Source: a bacterium
GTDB taxonomy: Bacteria; Patescibacteriota; Minisyncoccia; Phycocordibacterales; Phycocordibacteraceae
DNA: 64,000 nt
Assembly: GCA_030651285.1 (NCBI GenBank)
Contig: JAUSCN010000020.1
Coordinates: 1-64,000, forward strand
Direction: 5' to 3'
Below the pieces are notes generated by a model. The model saw nothing but the letters and a program-made list of their open reading frames with translations. It ran no database searches and was not told where the DNA came from. The translations under genes and the position numbers were made by a program. Numbering within the stretch: the stretch's first letter is position 1; every line of letters begins with the position of its first letter. Below are positions 1-9,409 of the stretch, in pieces.

Positions 1-3000
1 TGTATTGCTCGTCGCGGGAGTTGATGGAGTGGCGGGTGTGGCAGGGGGTGTCACGACCGCTGCTTGGGTGGTGGCACTTGCTCCTGAGGACTGTGCTGAC
101 ATGTTCCCTGCTGCGTCGTATGCGGAGACGGTGTATGAGTACGCGGTTGAGGCGGTGAGGCCAGTGTTTGCATATGAAGTAGCAGTGGTTGTGGTGAGCA
201 GGGTGCCATTGCGGTATATGCGGTATCCACTGACAGCAACATTGTCCGTTGCTGCGCTCCAAGAGAGGTTGATTTGAGTAGTGGAGATGGCGGTGGCGGT
301 GAGAGAGGTTGGGGTGGTGGGAACTGTGGTGTCAGGAGTCGGGGTGGTGATGTTTGCAACGGTCACCGTGACGGTTGCCGAAGTGGTCTGATTCCCTGCT
401 GCGTCTCGGGCCCGGGCGGAGAGTATATGGGAGGCATTCGTTGCGGTGGTGGTGTTCCAAGTGACAGTGTATGGACTTGTGGTGTCTTCAGCAGCAAGTG
501 CGATGCCATCAAGAAGGAACTGCACGCCGGAGACGCCGACGTTGTCAGAAGCAGAAGCGGAGACGGTGATAGTACTTGAGACAGTGGCACTTGCTGAGGG
601 AGCGATGAGGGAGACAGAAGGAGTCGTGGTGTCTGCAACAGGAGCCACATACTTCACGAGATAGTCCTCGACTGACCAGCCGTCCACGCCAGTGTCATAG
701 TTGACGTTCCACCAGTTGAAGCCGCCGGAGTTTGTGGGGCCGCCGATGATGGTGCCAAGGGCGTTAGTGGATTGAGAGCCGAGCAGAGTACCAGTGGTCG
801 AAGGTGTGGTACGGACGTTGAGGGTGGCAGTTGATTGGACACGGTCGTTGAGGGAGAACTTGGTGGAGGCAGGTGGAGGCGGCGGAGGTGTATATGTGGC
901 CGAAGGAGTCCATGCCACCAAATTGTCGATCCAAGCATGTTCCGTCTTAATTGCGCCCGGCAAATAAAAGTCGAAGCGCAGCTGATTGAGTTTTAAGTTT
1001 GTGGTGTCGCGCCAACGCATATTCTGCATATCGATTTTTTGAGTGCCGTCAAACCAAAGACTCTGGGCCCCATCTTTTTGACCAACCGTATTCGCTTTGA
1101 TACGGAAAACAACCCGATGCCACGCTCCACTAGTGAGTGGCGATTCGGGTGCAGTCTGACTGAAGATGTTGCCGTAGCAGAGTGCAGGAGCAGCCGGACA
1201 CGTCATGTCTGGATAGTATGTATAGAAATGGAGGGGGCGTAGAGTCGGGTCGTTATAGATTTGATTAGGATCCACCACGCTCTCAAAGAAATCAGTTCCA
1301 TTTGGCCTGATGCCTGCCTGACCACTTGCTGACCATTGGTTGTCAGTGCGGTTTCCTAATTGCTCAAAGAAGTGCATGCCGTACCCGTCACTGCGCATAT
1401 TCTGAAAGCCGGTTTCAAACTTCACATCAAATGCTACATAGACTTCATCGTATCCGGGCATATACCACTTTCCGAGATTGCCGCTCGACGTGCTATCAAT
1501 CAGTGCTTCAAGTGCTCCTGTACCTGATTTAATATTTGCAGGAACAGATGTGATCGAGTAACGACTAGGACTAACTTCATCCCATTTACTTAGGTTTCCT
1601 CCTTCAAAATCATCTTGGAAGATGATCGTGTCATTTGGGCCTGGAGTCGGCGTTGATGAAATTGGCGGTGGAATGATGGCCTGTGTTGTCGCACTTGCCG
1701 AAGCAGATTGTACCGACGTATTCCCTGCTGCGTCGTATGCGGAGACGGTGTATGAGTACGCGGTTGAGGCGGTGAGGCCAGTGTTGGAATATGAGTTAGT
1801 TGCTGAGGTAGCGATCTGGGTGCCGTTTCGATATATCTTGTATCCCGTGACACCGACATTGTCCGTTGATGCGCTCCAAGAGAGGTTGATTTGAGTAGTG
1901 GAGATGGCGGTGGCGGTGAGACCAGAGGGAGTGGTTGGCGGTGACGTATCGGAGAGCACATTGGAAACCGTGACACTCACCCCAGTCGACGTGGTGGTGT
2001 TCCCTGCAGCATCTCTCGCTGTGGCGGTGAGGGTATGAGTGCCGTTGGTAGCTGAAGTGGTGTTCCAAGTGATCGAATAGGGAGTCGTGGTGTCTTCCGT
2101 ACCGAGGTTAGCGCCATCGAGTTTGAACTGAACGCCGGAGACGCCGACGTTGTCAGAAGCAGAAGCGGAGACGGTGACGGTTGTGCCGGAGACAGTGGTG
2201 CTTGGTGTTGGAGCAGTGAGGGAGATGGTGGGAGCAGAGGTGTCAGTGACAGGAGTGCCTGCGGCTGCAAGGGTTTGGATTTCAGAGAGTGAGAGTGCAC
2301 GAGGATAAACCTTCACTTCGTCGATGGCACCGTTTAAGAAGCCACTGTCTCCAGTGGCGTCTCTCGAGCCGATGCGGAACTCTGCAGCAGAGTCGATGGA
2401 GACACCACTGAGGGAGGCAATGCTGGTTTGGGTACCGGTCTGTACCCCATCGACATACCGCACCAGGTTCCCTGCTCGGTTGAAGACGGCGGTAACGTGA
2501 TGCCAAGAGCCGTTGTTAATGATTGCACCATCGCTTGGAGAGAAGACACAGCCAGCTGCAGAATCATTGAGCCCAACTTGGAGTGTACCGGTTCCTGAGA
2601 TATAGACCGTCCAGCCGTCAGGGTTGCCGCCACAGATGAAGCCTGACTTTGTCACGATGTTTCCAGTGGCAGTCGTCTTCACCCACGCACTCACGGTCCA
2701 GTTGGAGGTGCCCATGTCGAGCTTGGTGGTACCGCCGCAGGAAGCGTCGGTACAGGAGGCGGTGGAGGCGAGACCATCGAACGAGAGCGCTTGATTCACT
2801 TTGCCAGTGATGCGGGCGGGGGTGCTTGTGAGGGAAAGGGTGTTGTTGAGACCTGAGCGATCGATGGCAGTCGTCGTGGTTAGGTCTGTAGTATCAAAGG
2901 TCCAGGAGCCGACCGGGGTGGTGGAGACCACGGGAGTGGCTTGAGTAGTGGCGGAGACGGAGGCGGACTGTACCGAAGTATTTCCGGAAGCATCGTATGC

Positions 3001-4293
3001 AGAGATTGTGTATGAGTATGCCGTGGAGGGGGTGAGACTGGTGTTGGAATAGGTGGTGCCTGCCGTGGTCGCTATTTGGGTGCCGTTGCGATATATCTTG
3101 TATCCCGTGACGCCGACATTGTCAGTGGAAGCGCTCCAGGAAAGATTGATCTGTGTGGTGGAGATGGCAGTGGCAGAGAGGCTTGTTGGGGTGGTGGGGG
3201 TGGAGGTGTCAGGGGTTGGGGCTGGAGTGCCGCCGCAACCGCCCTCAACTTCACAGGCTGCGCCGATGCGTTGGCCGGCGTCGGTGTCCCAGGCGGCGGC
3301 TGCAAATTCTGTAAAGCCATAGGCCCCCGCGCAGTTGTCCCGACCCGGTTGCGGATTTCTAAATAGATCCCAAAACATGTCCCAACCGCCTTGTTCGAGA
3401 GAAAGATTGTCCGCCTGGCTCTGTGTCCATGGCGTCTGATTTCCCCACTGATCGGTGTAGATACGAGGAAGCGAAGTGTCTAAGATTTTAAATTCTGGCG
3501 TATTGTCGGTTACATTTTTCAAATAGACTTCCACAATCGTCTTAGGTCCAGGAAGATTGCGATAAACCACCTCATACCTCCACCATTTTCCCTTGAAATC
3601 AGCAGAAACCATCGTCAGTCCTTGGCCGGTGACACCAAGCTGCGGTTGGTCCGTCGGACTGCCGCCCCAGAAGGAACGTACCCCGTCATATAAATACGCC
3701 CAAGCATGAACGGTCCAACGGTCGGAATTGAATGTGAGAATGCCCCCACCTCGCTCCGAGAGCTGGATGGTCTTGCCGCTGTTCTGACAATCCACGCCAG
3801 GCAGGACGTTATTATTGTAATCTTCGGAAAAGACGAAATTAGGGGTGTAATAGAGATACAGCCTTTGCGCTCGCCTTGCTGTGGGAATAGGATCGGTCGC
3901 CCACGAATGCTGCAGACTAAAGCTTCCTGTCGGTCCCTCATCATTAAGTTGGATAAACTTAAGCGAATGACCAGGAGGAAGAGCATTCCATGCGGGCCCG
4001 GAATTCAAGGAGTTCCAAATCCTGGAGCCATGAGAGATAAGTGTGCCCTCGTAGCCGGGACTACTGACGATTGTATGGCATTGTTTATCCGACGCCGTGG
4101 TGTCCGCAGCATCCCAAAAATAAGTATTGACCTGGTTGAACACCGTAGTTTGGAGCGGCTCCGAACACACACAATTCGCGCCCAACTCATTACACCTCTG
4201 TTCTACTGCTGCGAATACTTTGTTTGAGGGGGCTAAAAAAAATACGACCCCTATCAGGAAAAATAATATAAAATTATATTGAACCCTCCTCAT
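1..4293 (-). CDS. Giant secreted multidomain (Fn3/LamG/Ig/SH3) protein, C-terminus off left edge
   Basis: One minus-strand frame is open from the ATG at 4293 to base 1 (1431 codons) and has no stop in the window. The N-terminus is a signal peptide (hydrophobic FILFFLIGVVFFLAPS, likely cleavage after VFA near residue 28). Domains in approximate residue order: a Cys-containing beta-sandwich-like region (30-350), Fn3 (362-452), LamG/concanavalin-like (455-668), bacterial Ig-like (682-777), Fn3 (782-868), a polysaccharide-lyase-like sandwich (882-1125), bacterial SH3 (1139-1213), Ig-like (1218-1313), Fn3 (1320-1410), then a Pro/Thr linker. The likely role is surface adhesion or polysaccharide binding or cleavage; no catalytic residue could be assigned. 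The Fn3 and Ig repeats are nearly identical in DNA. AGGAGG lies just inside the gene (codons 2-3), and TATCCT lies 10 nt before the ATG. The frame and domain pattern are clear; the enzymatic role is a guess. Confidence 0.9.
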   Translation of the reverse strand, partial: MRRVQYNFILFFLIGVVFFLAPSNKVFAAVEQRCNELGANCVCSEPLQTTVFNQVNTYFWDAADTTASDKQCHTIVSSPGYEGTLISHGSRIWNSLNSGPAWNALPPGHSLKFIQLNDEGPTGSFSLQHSWATDPIPTARRAQRLYLYYTPNFVFSEDYNNNVLPGVDCQNSGKTIQLSERGGGILTFNSDRWTVHAWAYLYDGVRSFWGGSPTDQPQLGVTGQGLTMVSADFKGKWWRYEVVYRNLPGPKTIVEVYLKNVTDNTPEFKILDTSLPRIYTDQWGNQTPWTQSQADNLSLEQGGWDMFWDLFRNPQPGRDNCAGAYGFTEFAAAAWDTDAGQRIGAACEVEGGCGGTPAPTPDTSTPTTPTSLSATAISTTQINLSWSASTDNVGVTGYKIYRNGTQIATTAGTTYSNTSLTPSTAYSYTISAYDASGNTSVQSASVSATTQATPVVSTTPVGSWTFDTTDLTTTTAIDRSGLNNTLSLTSTPARITGKVNQALSFDGLASTASCTDASCGGTTKLDMGTSNWTVSAWVKTTATGNIVTKSGFICGGNPDGWTVYISGTGTLQVGLNDSAAGCVFSPSDGAIINNGSWHHVTAVFNRAGNLVRYVDGVQTGTQTSIASLSGVSIDSAAEFRIGSRDATGDSGFLNGAIDEVKVYPRALSLSEIQTLAAAGTPVTDTSAPTISLTAPTPSTTVSGTTVTVSASASDNVGVSGVQFKLDGANLGTEDTTTPYSITWNTTSATNGTHTLTATARDAAGNTTTSTGVSVTVSNVLSDTSPPTTPSGLTATAISTTQINLSWSASTDNVGVTGYKIYRNGTQIATSATNSYSNTGLTASTAYSYTVSAYDAAGNTSVQSASASATTQAIIPPPISSTPTPGPNDTIIFQDDFEGGNLSKWDEVSPSRYSITSVPANIKSGTGALEALIDSTSSGNLGKWYMPGYDEVYVAFDVKFETGFQNMRSDGYGMHFFEQLGNRTDNQWSASGQAGIRPNGTDFFESVVDPNQIYNDPTLRPLHFYTYYPDMTCPAAPALCYGNIFSQTAPESPLTSGAWHRVVFRIKANTVGQKDGAQSLWFDGTQKIDMQNMRWRDTTNLKLNQLRFDFYLPGAIKTEHAWIDNLVAWTPSATYTPPPPPPASTKFSLNDRVQSTATLNVRTTPSTTGTLLGSQSTNALGTIIGGPTNSGGFNWWNVNYDTGVDGWSVEDYLVKYVAPVADTTTPSVSLIAPSASATVSSTITVSASASDNVGVSGVQFLLDGIALAAEDTTSPYTVTWNTTTATNASHILSARARDAAGNQTTSATVTVTVANITTPTPDTTVPTTPTSLTATAISTTQINLSWSAATDNVAVSGYRIYRNGTLLTTTTATSYANTGLTASTAYSYTVSAYDAAGNMSAQSSGASATTQAAVVTPPATPATPSTPATSNT
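104..304 (-). repeat. Fn3-encoding repeat, copy near-identical to 1721-1921
   Basis: Bases 104-168 match 1721-1785 exactly (65 bp), and 254-304 match 1871-1921 exactly (51 bp). Both blocks encode the same Fn3 motifs (TQINLSWSA and AYDAAGN). Identity this long, including silent positions, indicates recent duplication or gene conversion between domains of the giant protein. A third, more diverged Fn3 copy lies at about 2940-3200, and the Ig-like repeats at about 355-640 and 1960-2260 are also alike. Confidence 0.9.
1721..1921 (-). repeat. Fn3-encoding repeat, partner of 104-304
   Basis: Second copy of the Fn3-coding repeat described at 104-304. Its N-terminal half shares 51 identical bases and its C-terminal half 65 identical bases with that copy; the middle differs by a few codons. 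Confidence 0.9.
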
Positions 4294-4417
4294 CTTAGAC
4301 ACTAGGATAGCATGCCTGTCTAACCTAAGAAGGTGGAAGCATGTTCAGAAAGGTCATAACTGTTCATAACCAGAAACCCTGATAAGGAACTGTAAATGAA
4401 ATACCGAGAAAGGTCAG

Positions 4418-4507
4418 TGGCGGAGGCGGAGAGATTCGAACTCTCGAGACCCTTTCGAGCCTGCCGCCTTTCCAAGGCGGTGCACTAGACCACTATGCGA
4501 CGCCTCC
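4418..4507 (-). tRNA. tRNA-Ser (GGA)
   Basis: Class II tRNA with a long variable arm. The acceptor stem GGAGGCG pairs with CGCCTCC, the anticodon loop CTTGGAAAG region gives GGA, and the T-arm reads GAGAGTTCGAATCTCTC. GCCA follows the acceptor stem, so discriminator G and CCA appear to be encoded. It lies between htpX (upstream) and the giant surface protein (downstream, separate promoter). Confidence 0.95.
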
Positions 4508-4539
4508 GTATGGACTTTGTTATAACAGAAAAACTGCGT

Positions 4540-5442
4540 TTATGCCTGCTTGTTCAGCAGTGCGGCAATACGCTCTTGTACAGGCGGATGCGTTGCAAAC
4601 ATCTTCTCTATCCACCCTGCCGCACCACCCGCTTTTTTGCCAAATGGATCGCCAATAAAGAGGTGTGCTGTTGCAGTATTAGCGCTTCGCATCGGCGCAC
4701 CATAGCTGCCAATCTTTGCGAGCGCCGACGCAAGACCTTCCGGGTAGCGAGTAAGAAGTGCGCCCGATGCATCTGCAAGAAATTCACGGCGGCGAGAAAT
4801 CGCAAGCTGAATCAGCTGTGCAGCAATTGGTGCGAGAATAATGCCGACAACACCAAGAATCATGAAGACTGGGCTGCCACCTTCACGATTATTGCGATTA
4901 CCGCCTCCGAAAAACGACATGCGCATAAAGAGGTCTGCAAGGATCGCAATGAGTCCCGCAAGCACCACTGCAATGGTCATGAGAAGCATATCGCGATTCT
5001 TGATGTGCGAAAGCTCATGACTAATCACTCCTTCAAGCTCTGCGCGAGTCATCATGGAGAGCAGTCCTGTTGTCGCACACACGACCGCATGATTCTCATC
5101 ACGTCCCGTCGCAAATGCGTTCGGAGCTGAATCATCGATCACATAGAGTTTTGGCTTCGGCAGTCCGGCAGTAATAGCGAGATTTTCAGTGACCGTATAG
5201 AAGTCGAAAAACTCTTCTCGCAACGCTGGACGGGCACGATTCATCGAGAGCACGAGCTTGTCTGACGCCCAATACGCGTAGAAATTCGTCCCCACCGCCA
5301 TGATCACGGCGATGTAGAGGATCGACGGATTGTTGTAGTACCAGGAGATCACATAACCAACTGCAATGGCCACCACCAAGAACCCGAGCACGAGTGCCCA
5401 AGTTTTGCGAATATTGCTAGAACGTTGTTCGTAGAGATTCAT
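4540..5442 (-). CDS. htpX: HtpX-type membrane zinc metalloprotease (M48)
   Basis: HtpX is an integral-membrane M48 peptidase that degrades damaged membrane proteins. The 300-residue product has the N-terminal NLYEQ motif, two early membrane segments (about residues 18-38 and 41-55), the zinc motif HELSH (142-146) and two further hydrophobic segments after it, as in the family. The start at 5442 (MNLYEQ) is preferred because family members begin this way; an in-frame GTG at 5469 would add nine residues. It directly follows lemA with a gap of about 34 nt, the common lemA-htpX pair, so the two are probably co-transcribed from the lemA promoter. Confidence 0.95.
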   Translation of the reverse strand: MNLYEQRSSNIRKTWALVLGFLVVAIAVGYVISWYYNNPSILYIAVIMAVGTNFYAYWASDKLVLSMNRARPALREEFFDFYTVTENLAITAGLPKPKLYVIDDSAPNAFATGRDENHAVVCATTGLLSMMTRAELEGVISHELSHIKNRDMLLMTIAVVLAGLIAILADLFMRMSFFGGGNRNNREGGSPVFMILGVVGIILAPIAAQLIQLAISRRREFLADASGALLTRYPEGLASALAKIGSYGAPMRSANTATAHLFIGDPFGKKAGGAAGWIEKMFATHPPVQERIAALLNKQA

Positions 5443-5475
5443 TCCGTTAAAAATTGAAAACGCACGCACTAAGTA

Positions 5476-6036
5476 CTAGAACTGCACCTTCACTGGCTCT
5501 GCAGCAGCTTTGTCAGCTTCAGTAAGCTCGAAGAGGTCCATCGGCTTGAAGCCGAACGTCGTTGCAATGATGTTTCCGGGGAACGTCTGTTCTGCGGTAT
5601 TAAGCGCCATCACGGTCGTGTTGTAGAAGCGGCGAGATGCCTGAATCTTATCTTCCGTATCACCGAGCTCTTTCTGGAGCTGAAGGAAGTTCTGATTCGC
5701 CTTAAGTTCTGGATATGCCTCAGACACTGCGAAGAGCGACTTCAGTGCGCCCGTAAGCTGATTTTCAGCCTGAGCTTTGTCTCCTGGAGCGACAGCACCC
5801 ATAGCAGCTGCGCGTGCCTTGGTGACATTTTCAAAAGCTGAAGATTCATGTGCGGCGTATCCTTTCACTGTCTCAACAAGGTTTGGGATGAGGTCGTAGC
5901 GACGCTTCAACTGCACGGCAATATCGGACCACGCCTCCTTCGCTTGGTTTACGAGCGAAATAAGGCTGTTATACGCGGTAATAGCCCAAAGCACGATAAC
6001 CCCGAGAACTATAAGAGTAATGGTTGTAGTAGACAT
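5476..6036 (-). CDS. lemA: LemA family membrane protein
   Basis: 186 residues, the usual family length. A single N-terminal membrane helix (about 5-25) is followed by the alpha-helical LemA core with YNSLISLVNQAKEAWSDI and KRRYDLIPNLV, the signature region. The molecular function is unknown; it is commonly paired with htpX, as here. The promoter is unusually clear: TATAAT at 6043-6048 (read on the minus strand) ends exactly 6 nt before the ATG, with no Shine-Dalgarno, so the transcript should be leaderless. Confidence 0.95.
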   Translation of the reverse strand: MSTTTITLIVLGVIVLWAITAYNSLISLVNQAKEAWSDIAVQLKRRYDLIPNLVETVKGYAAHESSAFENVTKARAAAMGAVAPGDKAQAENQLTGALKSLFAVSEAYPELKANQNFLQLQKELGDTEDKIQASRRFYNTTVMALNTAEQTFPGNIIATTFGFKPMDLFELTEADKAAAEPVKVQF

Positions 6037-6042
6037 GTCAGT

Positions 6043-6048
6043 ATTATA
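6043..6048 (-). promoter_or_regulatory. -10 box of lemA-htpX, leaderless spacing
   Basis: Perfect TATAAT on the minus strand, separated from the lemA ATG by ACTGAC (6 nt). At a normal -10 to +1 distance transcription would begin at or next to the A of the start codon. Confidence 0.8.
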
Positions 6049-6075
6049 CAGGATTCATCAAGATGTGTAGGCGAC

Positions 6076-7215
6076 TTAGCGAACTGCTTTTGCTACTGCT
6101 TTTACTACCCTCGCATCAAGAAGATCTGGAATGATTTTCACAGCCGTCGGCTTTGCTACGAGCGTTGCAAGAGCGCGTGCAGCGCGGAGCTTAGTCTCTT
6201 CGGTAATTTTCGACACGCCCTTGTCGAGAGCCCCACGGAAGATGCCTGGGAACACGAGCGCGTTGTTAATTTGGTTCGGAAAGTCAGAGCGACCTGTCGC
6301 CACGACTTCTGCACCAGCTTTCTTCGCCTCGTCTGGCAAAATCTCTGGATCAGGATTTGCCATCGCAAACACGATACTGCGTGGCGCCATGGAAGCCACA
6401 TGTTCCGCTTTCAACACCCCTTTACCCGACACGCCGATGAAGACATCTGCTTTCTCTATCGCTTCAGCGAGCCCTCCGGTGATCATGCGCGGATTAGTAA
6501 TCATCGCAAGCTCTTTTTTGTACACATTCAAGTCTTCGCGATCAGTATGCAAGGTTCCGGCACGATCAAGCACGATGATGTCTGTAGCTCCTGCGGCAAG
6601 AAGAAGTTTTGCAACGGCCGTACCGGCTGCCCCAGCTCCACTGATCACAATCTTAAGATTCTTGAAATTCTTCTTTACCACCTTCGCAGCATTTAGAAGT
6701 CCTGCCAGCACGACGATTGCGGTACCGTGCTGGTCGTCATGCATCACCGGAATAGTGAGTTCTTCAACGAGCCGTTTCTCCACCTCGAAACAGTTTGGCG
6801 CCGCGATATCTTCAAGGTTGATACCGCCAAACGACGGCGCAATGGCTTTCACTACTCGAATTATTTCTTCAGGATCTTGCGTGTCGAGCACGATAGGCCA
6901 CGCATCGACATTTGCCTTCGCTTTGAAAATAAGCGCTTTACCCTCCATCACCGGAAGCGCGCCATAGGGACCGATGTTTCCGAGACCAAGCACTGCCGAA
7001 CCGTCAGAAATGACCGCAACACTATTCTTCTTCACTGACATTTTCCGCGCATCCTCCGGATGCGCGGCTAGGTGCAGCGACGCGACGCCCACCCCGGGCG
7101 TGTACCAGAGCGAAAAATCCTTCTTTCCCGAAAGCTTTACGCGGGCCTTTGTCTCAATACGTGCACCCTGTTTCTTAAATGCTGCGAGTATGTTTTTTGA
7201 AGATTTAGTATCCAT
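6076..7215 (-). CDS. NAD(P)-dependent malic enzyme
   Basis: Oxidative decarboxylation of malate to pyruvate in the cytosol. The 379-residue product matches the short bacterial malic enzyme type: N-terminal catalytic domain with WYTPGVG, VISDGSAVLGLGNIGP and the metal/substrate region FGGINLEDIAAP with HDDQHGTA, then an NAD-binding domain with GAGAAG and MANPDPEI. The frame is open further upstream, but ATG 7215 (MDTKSSKN) fits the family and avoids overlap with divergent recG. TATACT (7231-7226 on the minus strand) ends 10 nt before this ATG. It ends about 40 nt from lemA's promoter. Confidence 0.95.
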   Translation of the reverse strand: MDTKSSKNILAAFKKQGARIETKARVKLSGKKDFSLWYTPGVGVASLHLAAHPEDARKMSVKKNSVAVISDGSAVLGLGNIGPYGALPVMEGKALIFKAKANVDAWPIVLDTQDPEEIIRVVKAIAPSFGGINLEDIAAPNCFEVEKRLVEELTIPVMHDDQHGTAIVVLAGLLNAAKVVKKNFKNLKIVISGAGAAGTAVAKLLLAAGATDIIVLDRAGTLHTDREDLNVYKKELAMITNPRMITGGLAEAIEKADVFIGVSGKGVLKAEHVASMAPRSIVFAMANPDPEILPDEAKKAGAEVVATGRSDFPNQINNALVFPGIFRGALDKGVSKITEETKLRAARALATLVAKPTAVKIIPDLLDARVVKAVAKAVR

Positions 7216-7233
7216 AGAAGTCGCTAGTATACT
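7216..7233. promoter_or_regulatory. 18-bp divergent start region between malic enzyme and recG
   Basis: The two start codons are 18 bp apart. The gap contains the palindrome AGTATACT, which offers a -10-like box on both strands: TATACT ending 10 nt before the malic enzyme ATG, and TAGTAT or TATACT immediately before the recG ATG. Any -35 element must lie inside the opposite gene. Confidence 0.55.
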
Positions 7234-9405
7234 ATGGGAGTGAACCCGCACGATACTGTTGATAAGCACTTTACTCGCCTGAAACCCGACCAGCAGCGGG
7301 CGCTCGCGAAGCTTGGCATTCGCACTATCCGCGACCTCCTCTACCACTTCCCTGCCCGATACGAAAACGCGGGGCCGACCGGAACGATCGCCGGCGTAAC
7401 CGCCGGCGCAGAAGTCACACTCTACGGCACCGTGCGCAAACCAGAAACACGCAAAACCTGGAAAAGCCGCCGCCCGATAGCAGAAGCGTATCTCGAAGAC
7501 GCTTCAGGAAAAATAAAAATGATGTGGTTCAGCCAGCCCTATATCGCAAAAACGCTCCACGACGGGATGGTGGTGAAAGTCAGTGGGCGCATCGGCGGCC
7601 AGGGCACGAAAATCTACCTCGCAAATCCAGAGATAGATAAAACGCCGGTCACTCCTGATACCATTCACGATTCACTCTTCACGACGGGGACAGCGCCCGA
7701 AAGCGAACCCCTCTATCCCATCTATCCAGAAAGTCAGGGTGTTTCTTCACTCTGGTTCTTACACGCAGTCAGAAAAATATTTGAATCAAAAGTGCACGAG
7801 AACATCTTGGACCCGCTCCCGAAAGAGGTACTAGAGCGGTACAACCTTCCTACGCTTTCCTCTGCACTCGTATTCATTCATGCACCACGACAGCTAAATG
7901 ATGCGACTGCTGCCCGCAAACGATTTGCATTTGAAGAAGTGTTCTCGCTGCAGATCATAATGCAGCAGCGCCGCCAAGCATTACTCAAAGAAGAGGCGCT
8001 GCCCGTAGTAGTAAATCGAAAAGCGCTCGCAGACTTCATACATTCATTCCCATTTCCTGCGACCGAGGCACAGAAAAATGCCATCGAAAGTATTGTGAGT
8101 GATTTTGAAAAAACTCACCCGATGCTTCGGCTCCTCGAGGGAGATGTCGGCAGCGGCAAGACTGCCGTTGCTGCCGCCACCGCGTACCTCGTCGCTACAT
8201 CACTTCCAAAAGGAAGAATTGCTGGCACACTTCAAGTCGCCTACTTGTGCCCGACCGAAATACTCGCTAAGCAGCACTTCTCGACATTTGTTTCGTATTT
8301 CAAAGACCACCCTATTCCTATTGGCCTCATCACCGGCAGCGAGTGTCGCAAATTTCCTTCAAAAGTGCGTTATGAAGAATCCACGAAAGTATCGAAAGCA
8401 GCATTCAAAAAAATGGTAGCGAATGGCGAAATTCCCATCATCATCGGCACGCACGCACTCATTGAAAAATCGCTCTCATTCAAATATTTCGCATACGCGA
8501 TCATCGACGAACAGCACCGCTTCGGCACCATGCACCGCCAGAAGCTCGCCACGAAAGGGGCTGTTGCGCCGCATCTGCTCTCCATGACCGCAACGCCGAT
8601 TCCGCGCACACTTGCGCTCACGATCTACGGCGACCTAGACCTCACCATACTCGACCAGATGCCCGTCGGCAGAAAGCCAGTGATCACGGAAGTGCTTGGT
8701 CCAGAGAAACGCGAGAAGGCGTATGAGCGCGTCCGCACCGAGCTCGCTACCGGCCATCAGGCATATGTGATTTGTCCACGCATCGACGAACCCGATCCAG
8801 CGAAACAGATGGCACTTCAAGCGAAATCAGTGAAAGCTGAAGCAGGGCGCCTGAAACGCGAAGTTTTCAAAACCGCGACGATCGATATCTTACACAGCAA
8901 GATGAAACCGTCGGAGAAAGAAGAAACGATGAAGCGATTTGAAAGTGGCGATACGGATATTCTCGTGGCAACTTCTGTGGTCGAAGTTGGCGTGAACGTC
9001 CCAAATGCCACAGTGATCCTCGTCGAAGGTGCAGAGCGCTTCGGGCTCGCGCAGCTGCACCAGCTTCGCGGCCGCGTTATTCGCTCCACGCACCAGTCGT
9101 ACTGCTTCGCGCTCCCCGAATCATTCGGCCAAGCGACCAAAGACCGCATGAAAGCCTTTACCACCGCAAAGAACGGCTTCGAACTCGCCGAATACGACCT
9201 CGCGCTCCGTGGCGCAGGCGAACTTACAGGAGGCCGTCAATGGGGCGTCTCCGACATCGCGATGGAAGCGCTGAAAAATATCAAACTCGTGGAAGCTGCC
9301 CGCACAGAAGCAACAAAACTGGTCGCCAACGATCCTGTATTAAAAAATCACCCCCTCCTCTCCGATCGAGTCGCCGCCGCCGACCGCGAAATGCATTTGG
9401 AGTAG
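7234..9405 (+). CDS. recG: ATP-dependent DNA helicase RecG
   Basis: Branch-migration helicase that remodels stalled replication forks and Holliday junctions. 723 residues, slightly longer than typical. An N-terminal wedge (OB) domain (LGIRTIRDLLYHFPARYE, VTLYGTVR) precedes helicase motifs I GDVGSGKT, II DEQHRFG (DEQH where the family usually has DEQH/DEQR), III MTATPIPRT, VI QLRGRVIRS and the C-terminal TRG region (GAGELTGGRQWG). Two lysine-rich stretches (KFPSKVRYEESTKVSKAAFKKM) between motifs look like a lineage insertion. ATG 7234 is the first in-frame start; no ribosome binding site is visible. Confidence 0.96.
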   Translation: MGVNPHDTVDKHFTRLKPDQQRALAKLGIRTIRDLLYHFPARYENAGPTGTIAGVTAGAEVTLYGTVRKPETRKTWKSRRPIAEAYLEDASGKIKMMWFSQPYIAKTLHDGMVVKVSGRIGGQGTKIYLANPEIDKTPVTPDTIHDSLFTTGTAPESEPLYPIYPESQGVSSLWFLHAVRKIFESKVHENILDPLPKEVLERYNLPTLSSALVFIHAPRQLNDATAARKRFAFEEVFSLQIIMQQRRQALLKEEALPVVVNRKALADFIHSFPFPATEAQKNAIESIVSDFEKTHPMLRLLEGDVGSGKTAVAAATAYLVATSLPKGRIAGTLQVAYLCPTEILAKQHFSTFVSYFKDHPIPIGLITGSECRKFPSKVRYEESTKVSKAAFKKMVANGEIPIIIGTHALIEKSLSFKYFAYAIIDEQHRFGTMHRQKLATKGAVAPHLLSMTATPIPRTLALTIYGDLDLTILDQMPVGRKPVITEVLGPEKREKAYERVRTELATGHQAYVICPRIDEPDPAKQMALQAKSVKAEAGRLKREVFKTATIDILHSKMKPSEKEETMKRFESGDTDILVATSVVEVGVNVPNATVILVEGAERFGLAQLHQLRGRVIRSTHQSYCFALPESFGQATKDRMKAFTTAKNGFELAEYDLALRGAGELTGGRQWGVSDIAMEALKNIKLVEAARTEATKLVANDPVLKNHPLLSDRVAAADREMHLE

Positions 9406-9409
9406 GAAG

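Noticed and set aside
5..277. Plus-strand open frames over 1-4227
   Set aside because: They are antisense to the giant minus-strand protein, whose frame gives clear Fn3, LamG and Ig domains without a stop.
104..3200. CRISPR-like or tandem repeat array
   Set aside because: The repeats encode Fn3 and Ig domains in frame; there are no short, regularly spaced units.
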